Part shown: positions 1 through 6,790 of the stretch, piece after piece
Position numbering within the stretch: the stretch's first letter is position 1
Layout: every line of letters begins with the position of its first letter
Origin: Armatimonadota bacterium
GTDB lineage: Bacteria > Armatimonadota > JAAZEB01
Reading direction: 5' to 3'
Assembly (NCBI GenBank): GCA_012841485.1
Contig: DUUU01000080.1
Location: forward strand, 1 to 21,448
Length of the DNA stretch: 21,448 bases
Notes under the pieces: model-generated
Told to the model about the DNA's origin: nothing
The model's input: only the letters and a program-made list of their open reading frames with translations
The model's database searches: none
Position numbers and translations under genes: made by a program

Positions 1-830
1 AGCGAGCCCCGGAAGGGGCCGTAGTAGTTGATGACCATCTCGCCGCTCTCGTTGATCGGGATGCGCCGGTCGCCAATCTCGATGGCATCGCCCAGGCGCA
101 CTTTGATCTCACTGAGCGGCACGCCCAGGTGGTCGGCGGCCATCAACAGGGGGAGGCTGGCGTAGAGGCGGACGCGCGTGTCGCCTGGAGGCACGTAGGC
201 GACCACCACCGGGAAGCGGCGCAACATTCCGTCTGCCAGTTCAGGCACGACCGTGATAGAGCCAAGGCCCCGAGCCGATCGGGCGAGCACCTCGGGGAGG
301 AGCGCCGCGCTCTCCATCTTCAGCTTGACACGCGCGCTCCCCTCCGGATCCGTGGCAATCAGCGACGCGTCGAGCGCGTCGCCGATCTCCATCGGACCCG
401 GGAAGATGCTGGATTGCGGGTCGAAACGAACTCCGAGATAGACGTTGCCAGCAGCACGCAGTGCTGCGGCAAGCTGTTGGTCCTCCGGCGGATCAGAATC
501 CTCGAAGCGCAAGTCGAAGCCGAGGCACCTCGCGCCCGCGTCCTTGAGCACTTTGACCAGCCGGGCGTACTCACTGCGCGGGAAAGGCCACCGCCGGTTG
601 GGCATCATGCCCAGGGTCTTGTCATCGATAGCGACGACCAACGTCTGGATATCGCTATCACGCAAGCGGTTCTCCTGGCGCCAGAGCAGACGCGCATCCA
701 GAGATGCGAACTCCCAGCGCTCCAGACGGAAGATGCCGTAGAGGAGAGACGCGATGAGCGCGGCGAGGCAGCCGATCCAAACGCCGCGCGCCGCTTTGCG
801 AGACACTCCGGGAACTACGCGAGAAGACAC
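1..830 (-). CDS. CHASE2-domain sensor protein, C-terminus cut off by window edge
   Basis: Translating the minus strand from a GTG at 830 gives 276 open codons that run off the left edge. Residues 17-34 are a hydrophobic membrane anchor. A CHASE2 extracytoplasmic sensor domain follows: the FASLDARLLWR segment at 41-51, VVAIDDKTLG at 65-74, WPFPRSEYARLV at 81-92 and GFDLRFEDSD near 100-109. CHASE2 is a periplasmic ligand-sensing domain usually followed by more membrane segments and then an adenylate/guanylate cyclase, histidine kinase or serine/threonine kinase; which output is present here cannot be seen. The start lies 6 bases after the stop of the FecR-like gene and in the same frame, so the two are almost certainly co-transcribed. 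The Shine-Dalgarno would be the AG-rich lysine-codon tail of that gene. A downstream GTG is a possible alternative start. Confidence 0.85.
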   Translation of the reverse strand, partial: MSSRVVPGVSRKAARGVWIGCLAALIASLLYGIFRLERWEFASLDARLLWRQENRLRDSDIQTLVVAIDDKTLGMMPNRRWPFPRSEYARLVKVLKDAGARCLGFDLRFEDSDPPEDQQLAAALRAAGNVYLGVRFDPQSSIFPGPMEIGDALDASLIATDPEGSARVKLKMESAALLPEVLARSARGLGSITVVPELADGMLRRFPVVVAYVPPGDTRVRLYASLPLLMAADHLGVPLSEIKVRLGDAIEIGDRRIPINESGEMVINYYGPFRGS

Positions 831-836
831 CGGCGG

Positions 837-1889
837 CTACTTTTTCTTTTTCTTCTTGGCCTTGCCACGCTCATCCACTTCGGCGCTGTCGCCTTCCGCC
901 AACTCCACGGTGGCATGCCGGCCGGTCAGGTACACCTTGCCCCGGACTACCTCGGCAGAGGCTTTTCCTTTGGGCTTGAACTTCCCCTTGGCCAGGCCCT
1001 TCCCCTTGCCCTTGCCGGGATGCAGCGGCGCCCCTACCCCTTCACGGATGTAGGTGACCAGGAACTCCGTTCCCCGGGCGCCAGCGGTGCCCGTAGGCGT
1101 CACCACCTCATACTTGGAGCCCGGGATCACGATGTTGTAGACCTGCCCTCGGGCCAGTCGAAGGACCGTATAGAAGGGAGAGGGCGCTCCCCGCTCTGCG
1201 GTAGAGCGGAAGGAGTCTACGACCATGACCTCGGCCGGCCCGGTGATCTCTGCACGGGAGCCATCCTTGAAGGCGAGCGTAACCCCTCCGGACGGCACGC
1301 GCACCCAGTCACCCGGACCGACCTCCATGTTGGGCAGCGCGGCAATCGCATTGGCCCAGAACTCGGGGTCTTCCGGCTCCGCGTCCCAGGGGCGCTCCGC
1401 GTCGTAGGGGAGCACGCTCGCGAGGCCGGCGCCACCGGTGAGCGTGGCGACATACGTCTTCCCTCGCTCGTGCGCGCCCACGTCGCCAAGGAAAACCTCG
1501 ATCCCCTTCCCGGTATCCTGATGGAACGGGCAGGAGAGCACCAGGCGGTCGCGGTTTTGCTCCTTGGGATCACGAGGGACATAGAAATCGGTGTAGGTGC
1601 GCACGTCGGGACGGTTCTCTTCGGGGCACCGGAAGGCTTCCTCGGACTTGGTGTAGGTTGGGTAGAGCTCGTCGAGGACCGCGGGATAGGCGCGATAGTC
1701 CACCCGATAGCGCTCCAGATCCATGGCAATCGCTTTGAGGCGGCCAGAACAGACGCCCGCCATGGCGTTGGCGCGGGCGTTGGAGTAAGACCTGAACGCA
1801 ATCGTCATGAGGACCGCGAAGATACCCAGCGCCACGATCAGTTGTAGCAGCGAGAACCCGCGCGAGGAAGCGGCATGAGGGACGTGCAT
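837..1889 (-). CDS. Pseudopilin-type N-terminus fused to a FecR-like domain
   Basis: 350 residues. The ATG at 1889 is chosen because AAAGGAGG lies just upstream at ideal spacing; a GTG five codons earlier is inside that ribosome site. Residues 8-32 look like a class III (prepilin) signal: G11 then FSLLQL and a hydrophobic helix, so a prepilin peptidase could cut after G11. Position +5 of the mature form is Gln16, not the usual Glu. Residues 60-95 resemble pseudopilin globular regions, ending in an FRCP motif. A FecR domain spans about 190-345, with GDWVRVPSGG, LAFKDGS, the EVVTPTGTAGARGTEF signature at 261-276 and a VRGKVYL strand. A Gly/Lys-rich insert (292-309) interrupts the domain and the C-terminus is oligo-lysine. 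FecR-like domains act outside the cytoplasm in signalling or surface assembly. The CHASE2 sensor gene follows directly, suggesting a signalling pair. Confidence 0.85.
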   Translation of the reverse strand: MHVPHAASSRGFSLLQLIVALGIFAVLMTIAFRSYSNARANAMAGVCSGRLKAIAMDLERYRVDYRAYPAVLDELYPTYTKSEEAFRCPEENRPDVRTYTDFYVPRDPKEQNRDRLVLSCPFHQDTGKGIEVFLGDVGAHERGKTYVATLTGGAGLASVLPYDAERPWDAEPEDPEFWANAIAALPNMEVGPGDWVRVPSGGVTLAFKDGSRAEITGPAEVMVVDSFRSTAERGAPSPFYTVLRLARGQVYNIVIPGSKYEVVTPTGTAGARGTEFLVTYIREGVGAPLHPGKGKGKGLAKGKFKPKGKASAEVVRGKVYLTGRHATVELAEGDSAEVDERGKAKKKKKK

Positions 1890-2189
1890 ACGCCCTCCTT
1901 TCACAAAGCAAACGGTGTTGCCCGCAGCAAAACTGGCCCATACCCGGATGGCTCATGGAGGCAGACCAATCCCTTGAGGGTTCTGCGCCTATCGATTCAG
2001 CCGCATCCCGCACGGCGGGCGGGCAGGGGAACCGGGCTGTGTGGTCTCGCCTGGATGGCGACCGGCATGGTTTGAGAAGGCGCCGCCTGGCCCCTTTCAG
2101 GAGCGGCCCCATTCACTCATCCACCATTATGGCATCTTCTTCATCCTTCTAGAGAGTCCTTCGCCAAACGGCGCTCGCGGTCTGTCTAC
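1890..2189. other. 300-bp gap upstream of the FecR-like gene
   Basis: No convincing coding sequence. It must carry the promoter of the minus-strand fecR-like/CHASE2 pair unless that pair is read from the adenosine deaminase gene. A CATAAT -10-like hexamer is present on the minus strand (2131-2126) but I see no good -35. Short GC hairpins occur at 2007-2019 (5-bp stem, 3-base loop) and 2162-2173 (4-bp stem). I recognised no riboswitch consensus and no clear terminator for the upstream gene. Confidence 0.5.
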
Positions 2190-3197
2190 CTACTGCCCGG
2201 TGGGGAGCATCGCTCGCGGGGGAAGCGCGTGCGGCCACGCGAAAGCATAGCGAAAAGCGGCATCCTGGCAGACGCGCAGCTGCCCAAAATCGATCACATC
2301 CTGCGTCAGGAGGTTTTCATACTCCCAAGGCAGGCGCACATTGTGCAGCCCCGCGTTATCCGTGTTGATCGTCACCGCCACCCCGGCCGCCCGGCAGCGT
2401 TCGAAAACCAGGCGCAAATCCGAAAGAGACTGCAAGGAGCCCGTCTTCAGGTAGGTGGTCGGACAGATCTCCAGGCACTGGTCACGCTCCGCCAGTAGCG
2501 GCAACAGCTCCGGGTGGTGGAGCGGGATCTGAATGCCATGCCCGATGCGGTCGAGATAGGGCAACAGCTCAGAGTGGCAGCCGTTCGCGGTCTCGAAGAC
2601 ATGCCCCGTCGTCCGCAGGCCGAGGGAACGCGCATACTGGTAGAGATCGACGAACTCGCTGATGCGCGCTTGATAGAGGATATCCGGGCCAGCCAGATCC
2701 ACGCCGCAGACGTACTCCGGGAGAGATGCCGCCAGATCGACCATGGCGCGATTGGTCTGGTAGGGAAGGCGGCTGTGCATGCAGAGGATCTGCCGGAGCA
2801 CCAGGGGATAGTCCGGCACGCGCGCGGACGTCCCGATCACCTCCACCACTTCCCGCATCTGCGCGATGCGGTCCGGCTCGCTCAGCCCCGGGTCGGTGCG
2901 CAGATAGGGGGTATGGCGCAGCTCCAGATAGCCGATGCTCTCGAAAACATAGGCGCCACGCACGAGCTTGCTCACAAAGTAGGGCAGATTCTCCAGGCTC
3001 TGCACCTGTTCGACGAGGGTGTGCATCTCCAGATATTTGCTCAGGCTTGCCCGCGGCCGCGTAATATACTCCTCAAACGCTTCATACTCCGGGTAGCGCT
3101 CTGCGAGCGGGTGCTCGTTGCGCACCAGGTAGCGCCAGAAGATCCTGGGGACGACAGAGCCGCCCAGGTGACGGTGGAGCTCCGCGTATAGCGCCAT
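2190..3197 (-). CDS. Adenosine deaminase family protein
   Basis: 335 residues, full length for the family. This is a zinc-dependent TIM-barrel hydrolase that removes the amino group from adenosine or a related purine, in the cytoplasm. The metal and catalytic residues are visible: HRH at 8-10, H199 and E202 in GHVFET, H220 in RIGHG and D280 in NTDN. The DLAGPD motif (167-172) matches the usual DLAGxE. The residue after the metal Asp is Asn281 where the classic enzyme has a second Asp contacting the substrate; I recall TDN in some actinobacterial adenosine deaminases, so this need not mean loss of activity. The ATG at 3197 has an AGGGAGGAG ribosome site 8 bases upstream. The gene is divergent from the URO-D-like gene. 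Adenosine is the likely substrate; adenine or a modified purine nucleoside is possible. Confidence 0.88.
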   Translation of the reverse strand: MALYAELHRHLGGSVVPRIFWRYLVRNEHPLAERYPEYEAFEEYITRPRASLSKYLEMHTLVEQVQSLENLPYFVSKLVRGAYVFESIGYLELRHTPYLRTDPGLSEPDRIAQMREVVEVIGTSARVPDYPLVLRQILCMHSRLPYQTNRAMVDLAASLPEYVCGVDLAGPDILYQARISEFVDLYQYARSLGLRTTGHVFETANGCHSELLPYLDRIGHGIQIPLHHPELLPLLAERDQCLEICPTTYLKTGSLQSLSDLRLVFERCRAAGVAVTINTDNAGLHNVRLPWEYENLLTQDVIDFGQLRVCQDAAFRYAFAWPHALPPRAMLPTGQ

Positions 3198-3242
3198 CCT
3201 CGTACTCTCCTCCCTACCCCGGTTCAGAATGGCTGTGACTTC

Positions 3243-3272
3243 ATCTTACCACAACGTTGCGGCGCGCGTCAG
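3243..3272 (-). promoter_or_regulatory. Possible extended -10 promoter of the adenosine deaminase gene
   Basis: On the minus strand, TAAGAT (3248-3243) is preceded by TGG, forming an extended -10. CTGACG (3272-3267) lies 18 bases further upstream as a partial -35. This would start transcription about 38 bases before the ATG at 3197. Match quality is moderate. Confidence 0.4.
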
Positions 3273-3411
3273 CAAGCAGAGAGCCACGCCAGTCGGGTGC
3301 GTGACGAGGGCCAGCGCTTTCAGGACGGCAGTCGCCTATGTCCCAGGCAGGAGGAGGGGGAGAAAGCTGGAACTGGATTCGGGTATCGGGCAGGGACCAG
3401 GAGCAAGCAAG

Positions 3412-4470
3412 ATGACATCCACCGAACGCGTTCTCGCAGCCATTGCCTATCAGCCACCGGACTGCATCCCGCTCTTCGACAGCTTCTGGGGAGAGTTCGT
3501 GGTTCGCTGGCGCCAGGAGAAGGGCCTCGGTGCCGACGCGGAGATCGAAGCCTACTACGGGATCGACATCACCATCTGCGTTCCCGACGAGACACCGTGG
3601 CCCTCGCAGGCGGCATACCTCGAACGCTCTGAGGCTGGGAACGTGACGCGCGACGGCTGGGGCGCCATCCACCGCACGCGACCCGGCGCCCACTTCTATC
3701 AGGAGGTCGGCGTCGCCCTCCCCGACAAGCGGGATCCGGATCGCCTGGAGTTCGAGGCGCCGGAGGCAGACGCGCGGTATGCGGGCTTCTTCCAGTCACT
3801 CGCCCATGCCCGAGCCACCGGGCGGTGCGCCTTCGCCAAGACGGGCGGGCCCTACCTGCGCACGATGAACCTGCGCGGCCACGAGCAGTGGCTCGTCGAT
3901 ATCGCCGAGGATCCTGACTATGCCGCCGCCCTCGCCGGCCGCGTGACCGACCATATCACGGCGGTCGGCGTCGAGGCGGTCCGGCGCGGCAACCTGCAAG
4001 AGACAGGGATCTGGATCTACGATGATATCGCCTCGAACCTGGGGCCGATGGTCTCGCCGCGCACCTACGAGCGGATCTTCCTGCCGCTGATGGCCCGCAT
4101 GGTAGCGGCCTACCGCGCGGCAGGCGCCCGGTATATCGTCATGCACAGCGATGGCAACATCCTCCCCGTGCTCGATCTGCTCGTGGACGCGGGCATCGAC
4201 GCGATCAACCCGGTCGAGCCAAAGGCCGGCATGGATGTCGTCGCCTTGCGCGACCGCTACGCGGGGCGGCTCGCCTTCATCGGCGGATTAGACAACGCCG
4301 GAATCCTTCCCTCAGGCAACCGGGAGCTGATTCGCGAACACGTCACCCGCTGCACTCGCGCGGCCCGCGATGGAGGCATCGTCCTGGGTTCCCACTCCAT
4401 CGGCCCCGATATCGCCGTGGCCGACTACGACTACGTCGTCGAGCTCATCCGCAGTTCCAGCGGAACCTGA
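3412..4470 (+). CDS. Uroporphyrinogen decarboxylase (URO-D) fold protein
   Basis: 352 residues from the ATG at 3412, which has AGGAG 8 bases upstream; the frame is open further upstream but that part does not resemble the family. It belongs to the wide URO-D/MtaA-like superfamily of TIM-barrel proteins, which holds HemE and corrinoid-dependent methyltransferases. Visible family motifs are DDIASNLGPM (204-213), followed by the SPRTYERIFLP segment, MHSDGN (244-249), NPVEPKAGMD (266-275) and IGGLD (290-294). The HemE arginine-rich N-terminal signature is absent, so heme synthesis is unlikely. The HSDG and GGLD motifs resemble the uncharacterised relatives annotated as methyltransferase-like or URO-D family. 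No corrinoid protein gene is nearby. A VOC-fold gene follows after 29 bases, probably in one operon. The substrate is unknown. Confidence 0.85.
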   Translation: MTSTERVLAAIAYQPPDCIPLFDSFWGEFVVRWRQEKGLGADAEIEAYYGIDITICVPDETPWPSQAAYLERSEAGNVTRDGWGAIHRTRPGAHFYQEVGVALPDKRDPDRLEFEAPEADARYAGFFQSLAHARATGRCAFAKTGGPYLRTMNLRGHEQWLVDIAEDPDYAAALAGRVTDHITAVGVEAVRRGNLQETGIWIYDDIASNLGPMVSPRTYERIFLPLMARMVAAYRAAGARYIVMHSDGNILPVLDLLVDAGIDAINPVEPKAGMDVVALRDRYAGRLAFIGGLDNAGILPSGNRELIREHVTRCTRAARDGGIVLGSHSIGPDIAVADYDYVVELIRSSSGT

Positions 4471-4499
4471 GCGCCGCGCTCCGCCTGAAAGGAACACCT

Positions 4500-4898
4500 G
4501 TGACATTCCTGGGAATCGATCATATCGCGCTTGCCGCGCGTAACCCGCGTGCTCTTGCCCAATGGTACTGCGACATCCTCGGCTTCACCGTGGTCTGGCA
4601 CAATGACGGCGAGCCCTGGGCCGGCCTCATCGGCGGCCCCGACGGCAGCCTGATCGAGGTGATGCCGGACAACGGCACCGCGCCCACAGCACACGCCCCC
4701 TTCGACCCCGGCTTCCGTCACCTAGCGCTGCGTGTCTCCGATTTCGACGCGGCGCGCGAGCACCTGGCCAGCCATGGCATCGCGTTCACCGGCCAACCTG
4801 GCGCCGCCGCGGGCGGCGGCCGCGTGCTCTCCTTCACTGATCCCGAGGGAAACCCGGTGCAGATCGTCTCCCGACCGGCCGGTTTCCGCGAGCCGTAG
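4500..4898 (+). CDS. VOC-superfamily (glyoxalase/dioxygenase fold) protein
   Basis: 132 residues, a single-unit VOC protein made of two beta-alpha-beta-beta-beta modules (about 4-57 and 70-125). The GTG start at 4500 has AAAGGA 6 bases upstream. Expected metal ligands are H8 (IDHIAL), E53 (LIEVM) and H74 (FRHLAL). The fourth position, usually Glu in GNPxE, is Gln121 in GNPVQIV, so the metal site is either altered or completed by Gln. VOC proteins include glyoxalase I, epimerases, extradiol dioxygenases and resistance proteins; nothing here singles one out. It lies 29 bases after the URO-D-like gene, so the two may act on the same compound, but that is inference. Confidence 0.85.
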   Translation: MTFLGIDHIALAARNPRALAQWYCDILGFTVVWHNDGEPWAGLIGGPDGSLIEVMPDNGTAPTAHAPFDPGFRHLALRVSDFDAAREHLASHGIAFTGQPGAAAGGGRVLSFTDPEGNPVQIVSRPAGFREP

Positions 4899-4954
4899 TC
4901 GGAGCAAGGAGGGCGCGCTTTCTGCCGGGCAAGAGGCAGTGAGCCCCCCGAGTG

Positions 4955-5689
4955 CTACGGGGCAGCGATGCCCTCCTCCAGCGGCCCGGCCTCTCGCAGG
5001 AGGCGCTCCGGGTCGTTGGAGGTCACCCGGTCCACTCCCATCGCCTCGTAGTGGCGGAGCTCCTCCGGGGCGTCAATGATCCACGTGGTAACGCGGATGC
5101 CGGCCGCATGCGCCGCCGCGACCAGCTCGGGGGTGCAGCCATCTTTGTAGGGGTCTATCCAGGAGGCGCCCACGGCGACCGCCCGCTCCAGGAGTCCGGA
5201 GTCCGACCCGATCAGGCCGGTCTTCGCAGAGGGCTCCAGCTCCTTCACGAGCCGAATCACATCCGCGTTGAAGCTCGTGATCACCGTGCGCGCCAGCGCG
5301 CCGGCTTCCTTGAGCGCCGCCAACACCTGCGCTTCGATGAGGCCCGGCGGCTCCTTGATCTCCGTGGCAAAGGTGAGGTGGGGCGCAATTGCAGCAATCG
5401 CCTCGGGGAAGGTAGGAATCCGCTCGCCGGCATGCTCCGGCGAGAACCAGGAGCCCGCGTCTAGCTGCCGCAGCTCCGCGAGTGATAGGTCGGCCACGCG
5501 GCCTATGCCATCGGTGGTGCGATCCACCCGCTCATCATGGATCACCACGAGGTGACCGTCGCGCGTGCGCCGCACATCCAGCTCGATGCAGTCGGCGCCA
5601 ATCGCGACCGCCTTGCGGAATGCCGCCAGGGTGTTCTCCGGGGCATGCTTCTGGTCGCCCCGATGGGCCATGATCAGGAGTCTGCGCAT
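4955..5689 (-). CDS. Glycerophosphodiester phosphodiesterase
   Basis: 244 residues from the ATG at 5689, preceded by a GAGG-containing ribosome site; the open frame continues upstream to 6049 but that part has no family resemblance. The enzyme hydrolyses deacylated phospholipids such as glycerophosphocholine to an alcohol and glycerol-3-phosphate. The family signature is complete: H9-R10-G, PENT (17-20), the ELD metal pair (E36, D38), H51-D52, DRTTDG (56-61) and the later EIKEP strand. A closing TSNDPE motif is near the C-terminus. No signal peptide is seen, and the length fits the short cytosolic UgpQ-like type rather than periplasmic GlpQ. It converges on the VOC gene with a 56-base gap, where a weak 5-bp hairpin (CTGCC/GGCAG) is all I see of a terminator. 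Confidence 0.92.
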   Translation of the reverse strand: MRRLLIMAHRGDQKHAPENTLAAFRKAVAIGADCIELDVRRTRDGHLVVIHDERVDRTTDGIGRVADLSLAELRQLDAGSWFSPEHAGERIPTFPEAIAAIAPHLTFATEIKEPPGLIEAQVLAALKEAGALARTVITSFNADVIRLVKELEPSAKTGLIGSDSGLLERAVAVGASWIDPYKDGCTPELVAAAHAAGIRVTTWIIDAPEELRHYEAMGVDRVTSNDPERLLREAGPLEEGIAAP

Positions 5690-6005
5690 CTTCGCCTCAT
5701 CTTCCCAGCCGGCGGGCGCCGCCGGCCCTTCTTCCAAGCCATGCACCCTTTCCCTTCCGCGCCCGCAGCCCGAGTTCCTCTCTGCCAGGAGCCCTGCCGG
5801 GGAACACACCCGCCGGCGCCCAGATTGCTCGTTCCACTCTGACACGCCGTTTTGGCCCCGCTTATGCTCCTCCGGGCGCGGATGCCACGGCGAACGAGCC
5901 GCGTGCCGTCGGCGCCCAGGCGACCCGGAAAGCCGTTCCGTGGAGAAAAGCCGGGGACGCGAAGGGGTTTCCCGGGCAACGATTGTGTCTGCGGGAGGGT
6001 GGAGG
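5690..6005. other. 316-bp divergent intergenic region
   Basis: It separates the minus-strand phosphodiesterase gene from the plus-strand epimerase gene and should carry promoters for both. I could not find a hexamer pair on either strand close to consensus. Open frames cross the region on both strands, but they are extensions of the neighbouring genes with no family resemblance and poor ribosome sites. Confidence 0.5.
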
Positions 6006-6728
6006 ATGAAGGTATTGATCACCGGCGCGGCCGGCAAGGTCGGTCGCATGGTACGGCGTGCTTTGATTGGACACCACGCGATGCGCTTTCTCGACGTGGT
6101 CCCGGTGGAGGGGACCGAGGGCGAGATGGTGGTTGGGAGTATACTCGACCGCGAGACGCTGACGGCCGCGATGCAGGGGATGGATGCCGTGATCCATCTT
6201 GCCTATGGCGCCCGAAACGACATGACTCCGGAGGCGTATGAGGATCTCTCCTTCCGGGTCAACACTCAGGGCACGTTTCTGGTGGCGCAGGCGGCGGCCG
6301 CCGCGGGCGTGCGCCGCTTCGTCTATGCCAGCACGCTCAGCCTCTACGAGGGCAACATGCCTCCGGCTGGCGAGCAGTTCAGTGAGGAGCACCCGCCCGC
6401 ACCGCGCGGCATTTACGCGCTCACGAAGTACTTCGGGGAGGAGGCGCTCCGCGCGTACGCTCGCGAAGGGAAGCTCTCCGTAATCTCGCTGCGCCTCACG
6501 CTGCCGACCGAGCCGGAGGAGTGGGAGGCAGTCCGCCAGCAGCATCCGGATTCCGGGCGGGTGCGTACCGCCGCCATCGATGTGGGCAACGCGTTCCGTC
6601 TCGCCCTGGAAAAGCCAGACGCAACCTTCGAGGTGATCCACATCGCGAGCGGGACGCCCGGCTGCCCCTGGAGTCTCGGCAAGGCGCGGCGGGTCTTGGG
6701 ATACCAACCGACCGTGCTCTTCTCATGA
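6006..6728 (+). CDS. NAD-dependent epimerase/dehydratase (extended SDR-type)
   Basis: 240 residues from the ATG at 6006; GGGAGGG lies about 8 bases upstream. The Rossmann nucleotide motif is TGAAGKVG (6-13, GxxGxxG), and Asp30 at the end of the second strand argues for NAD(H) over NADP(H). The catalytic set is present: S109/T110 in YASTLSLYEG and Y137-K141 in YALTK. It is shorter than typical sugar-nucleotide epimerases (about 310-330 residues), and the C-terminal substrate domain is reduced, so the substrate cannot be named; family members act on nucleotide sugars, uronates or related carbonyl compounds. The final residues resemble the usual LGYQPT segment of the family, so the gene looks complete. 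It converges with the FemX-like gene, with a shared hairpin just after its stop. Confidence 0.88.
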   Translation: MKVLITGAAGKVGRMVRRALIGHHAMRFLDVVPVEGTEGEMVVGSILDRETLTAAMQGMDAVIHLAYGARNDMTPEAYEDLSFRVNTQGTFLVAQAAAAAGVRRFVYASTLSLYEGNMPPAGEQFSEEHPPAPRGIYALTKYFGEEALRAYAREGKLSVISLRLTLPTEPEEWEAVRQQHPDSGRVRTAAIDVGNAFRLALEKPDATFEVIHIASGTPGCPWSLGKARRVLGYQPTVLFS

Positions 6729-6754
6729 GGATCGAGTGCGAAGCGGGGTGTGGT

Positions 6755-6790
6755 TGAACGGGCGGAGTGGGCTCCGTTTCCGCCCGTTCA
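6755..6790. terminator. Inverted repeat between convergent genes, possible bidirectional terminator
   Basis: Positions 6755-6766 (TGAACGGGCGGA) are the exact reverse complement of 6779-6790, giving a 12-bp stem with a 12-base loop. It lies 26 bases after the epimerase stop. Its right arm contains the TGA stop of the minus-strand FemX-like gene (6788-6790). No long T-run follows on either side, so efficient intrinsic termination is uncertain. Confidence 0.5.

Noticed and set aside
129..1847. 572-codon plus-strand open frame
   Set aside because: It lies antisense to the CHASE2 and FecR-like genes, whose products have clear family motifs. Its Arg/His/Gly-rich product resembles no family and comes from codon bias in GC-rich DNA.
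1890..2189. Possible c-di-GMP or cobalamin riboswitch before the FecR-like gene
   Set aside because: Some short matches (AAAGG, GGTTCCC) occur, but the conserved cores of these riboswitches are absent.
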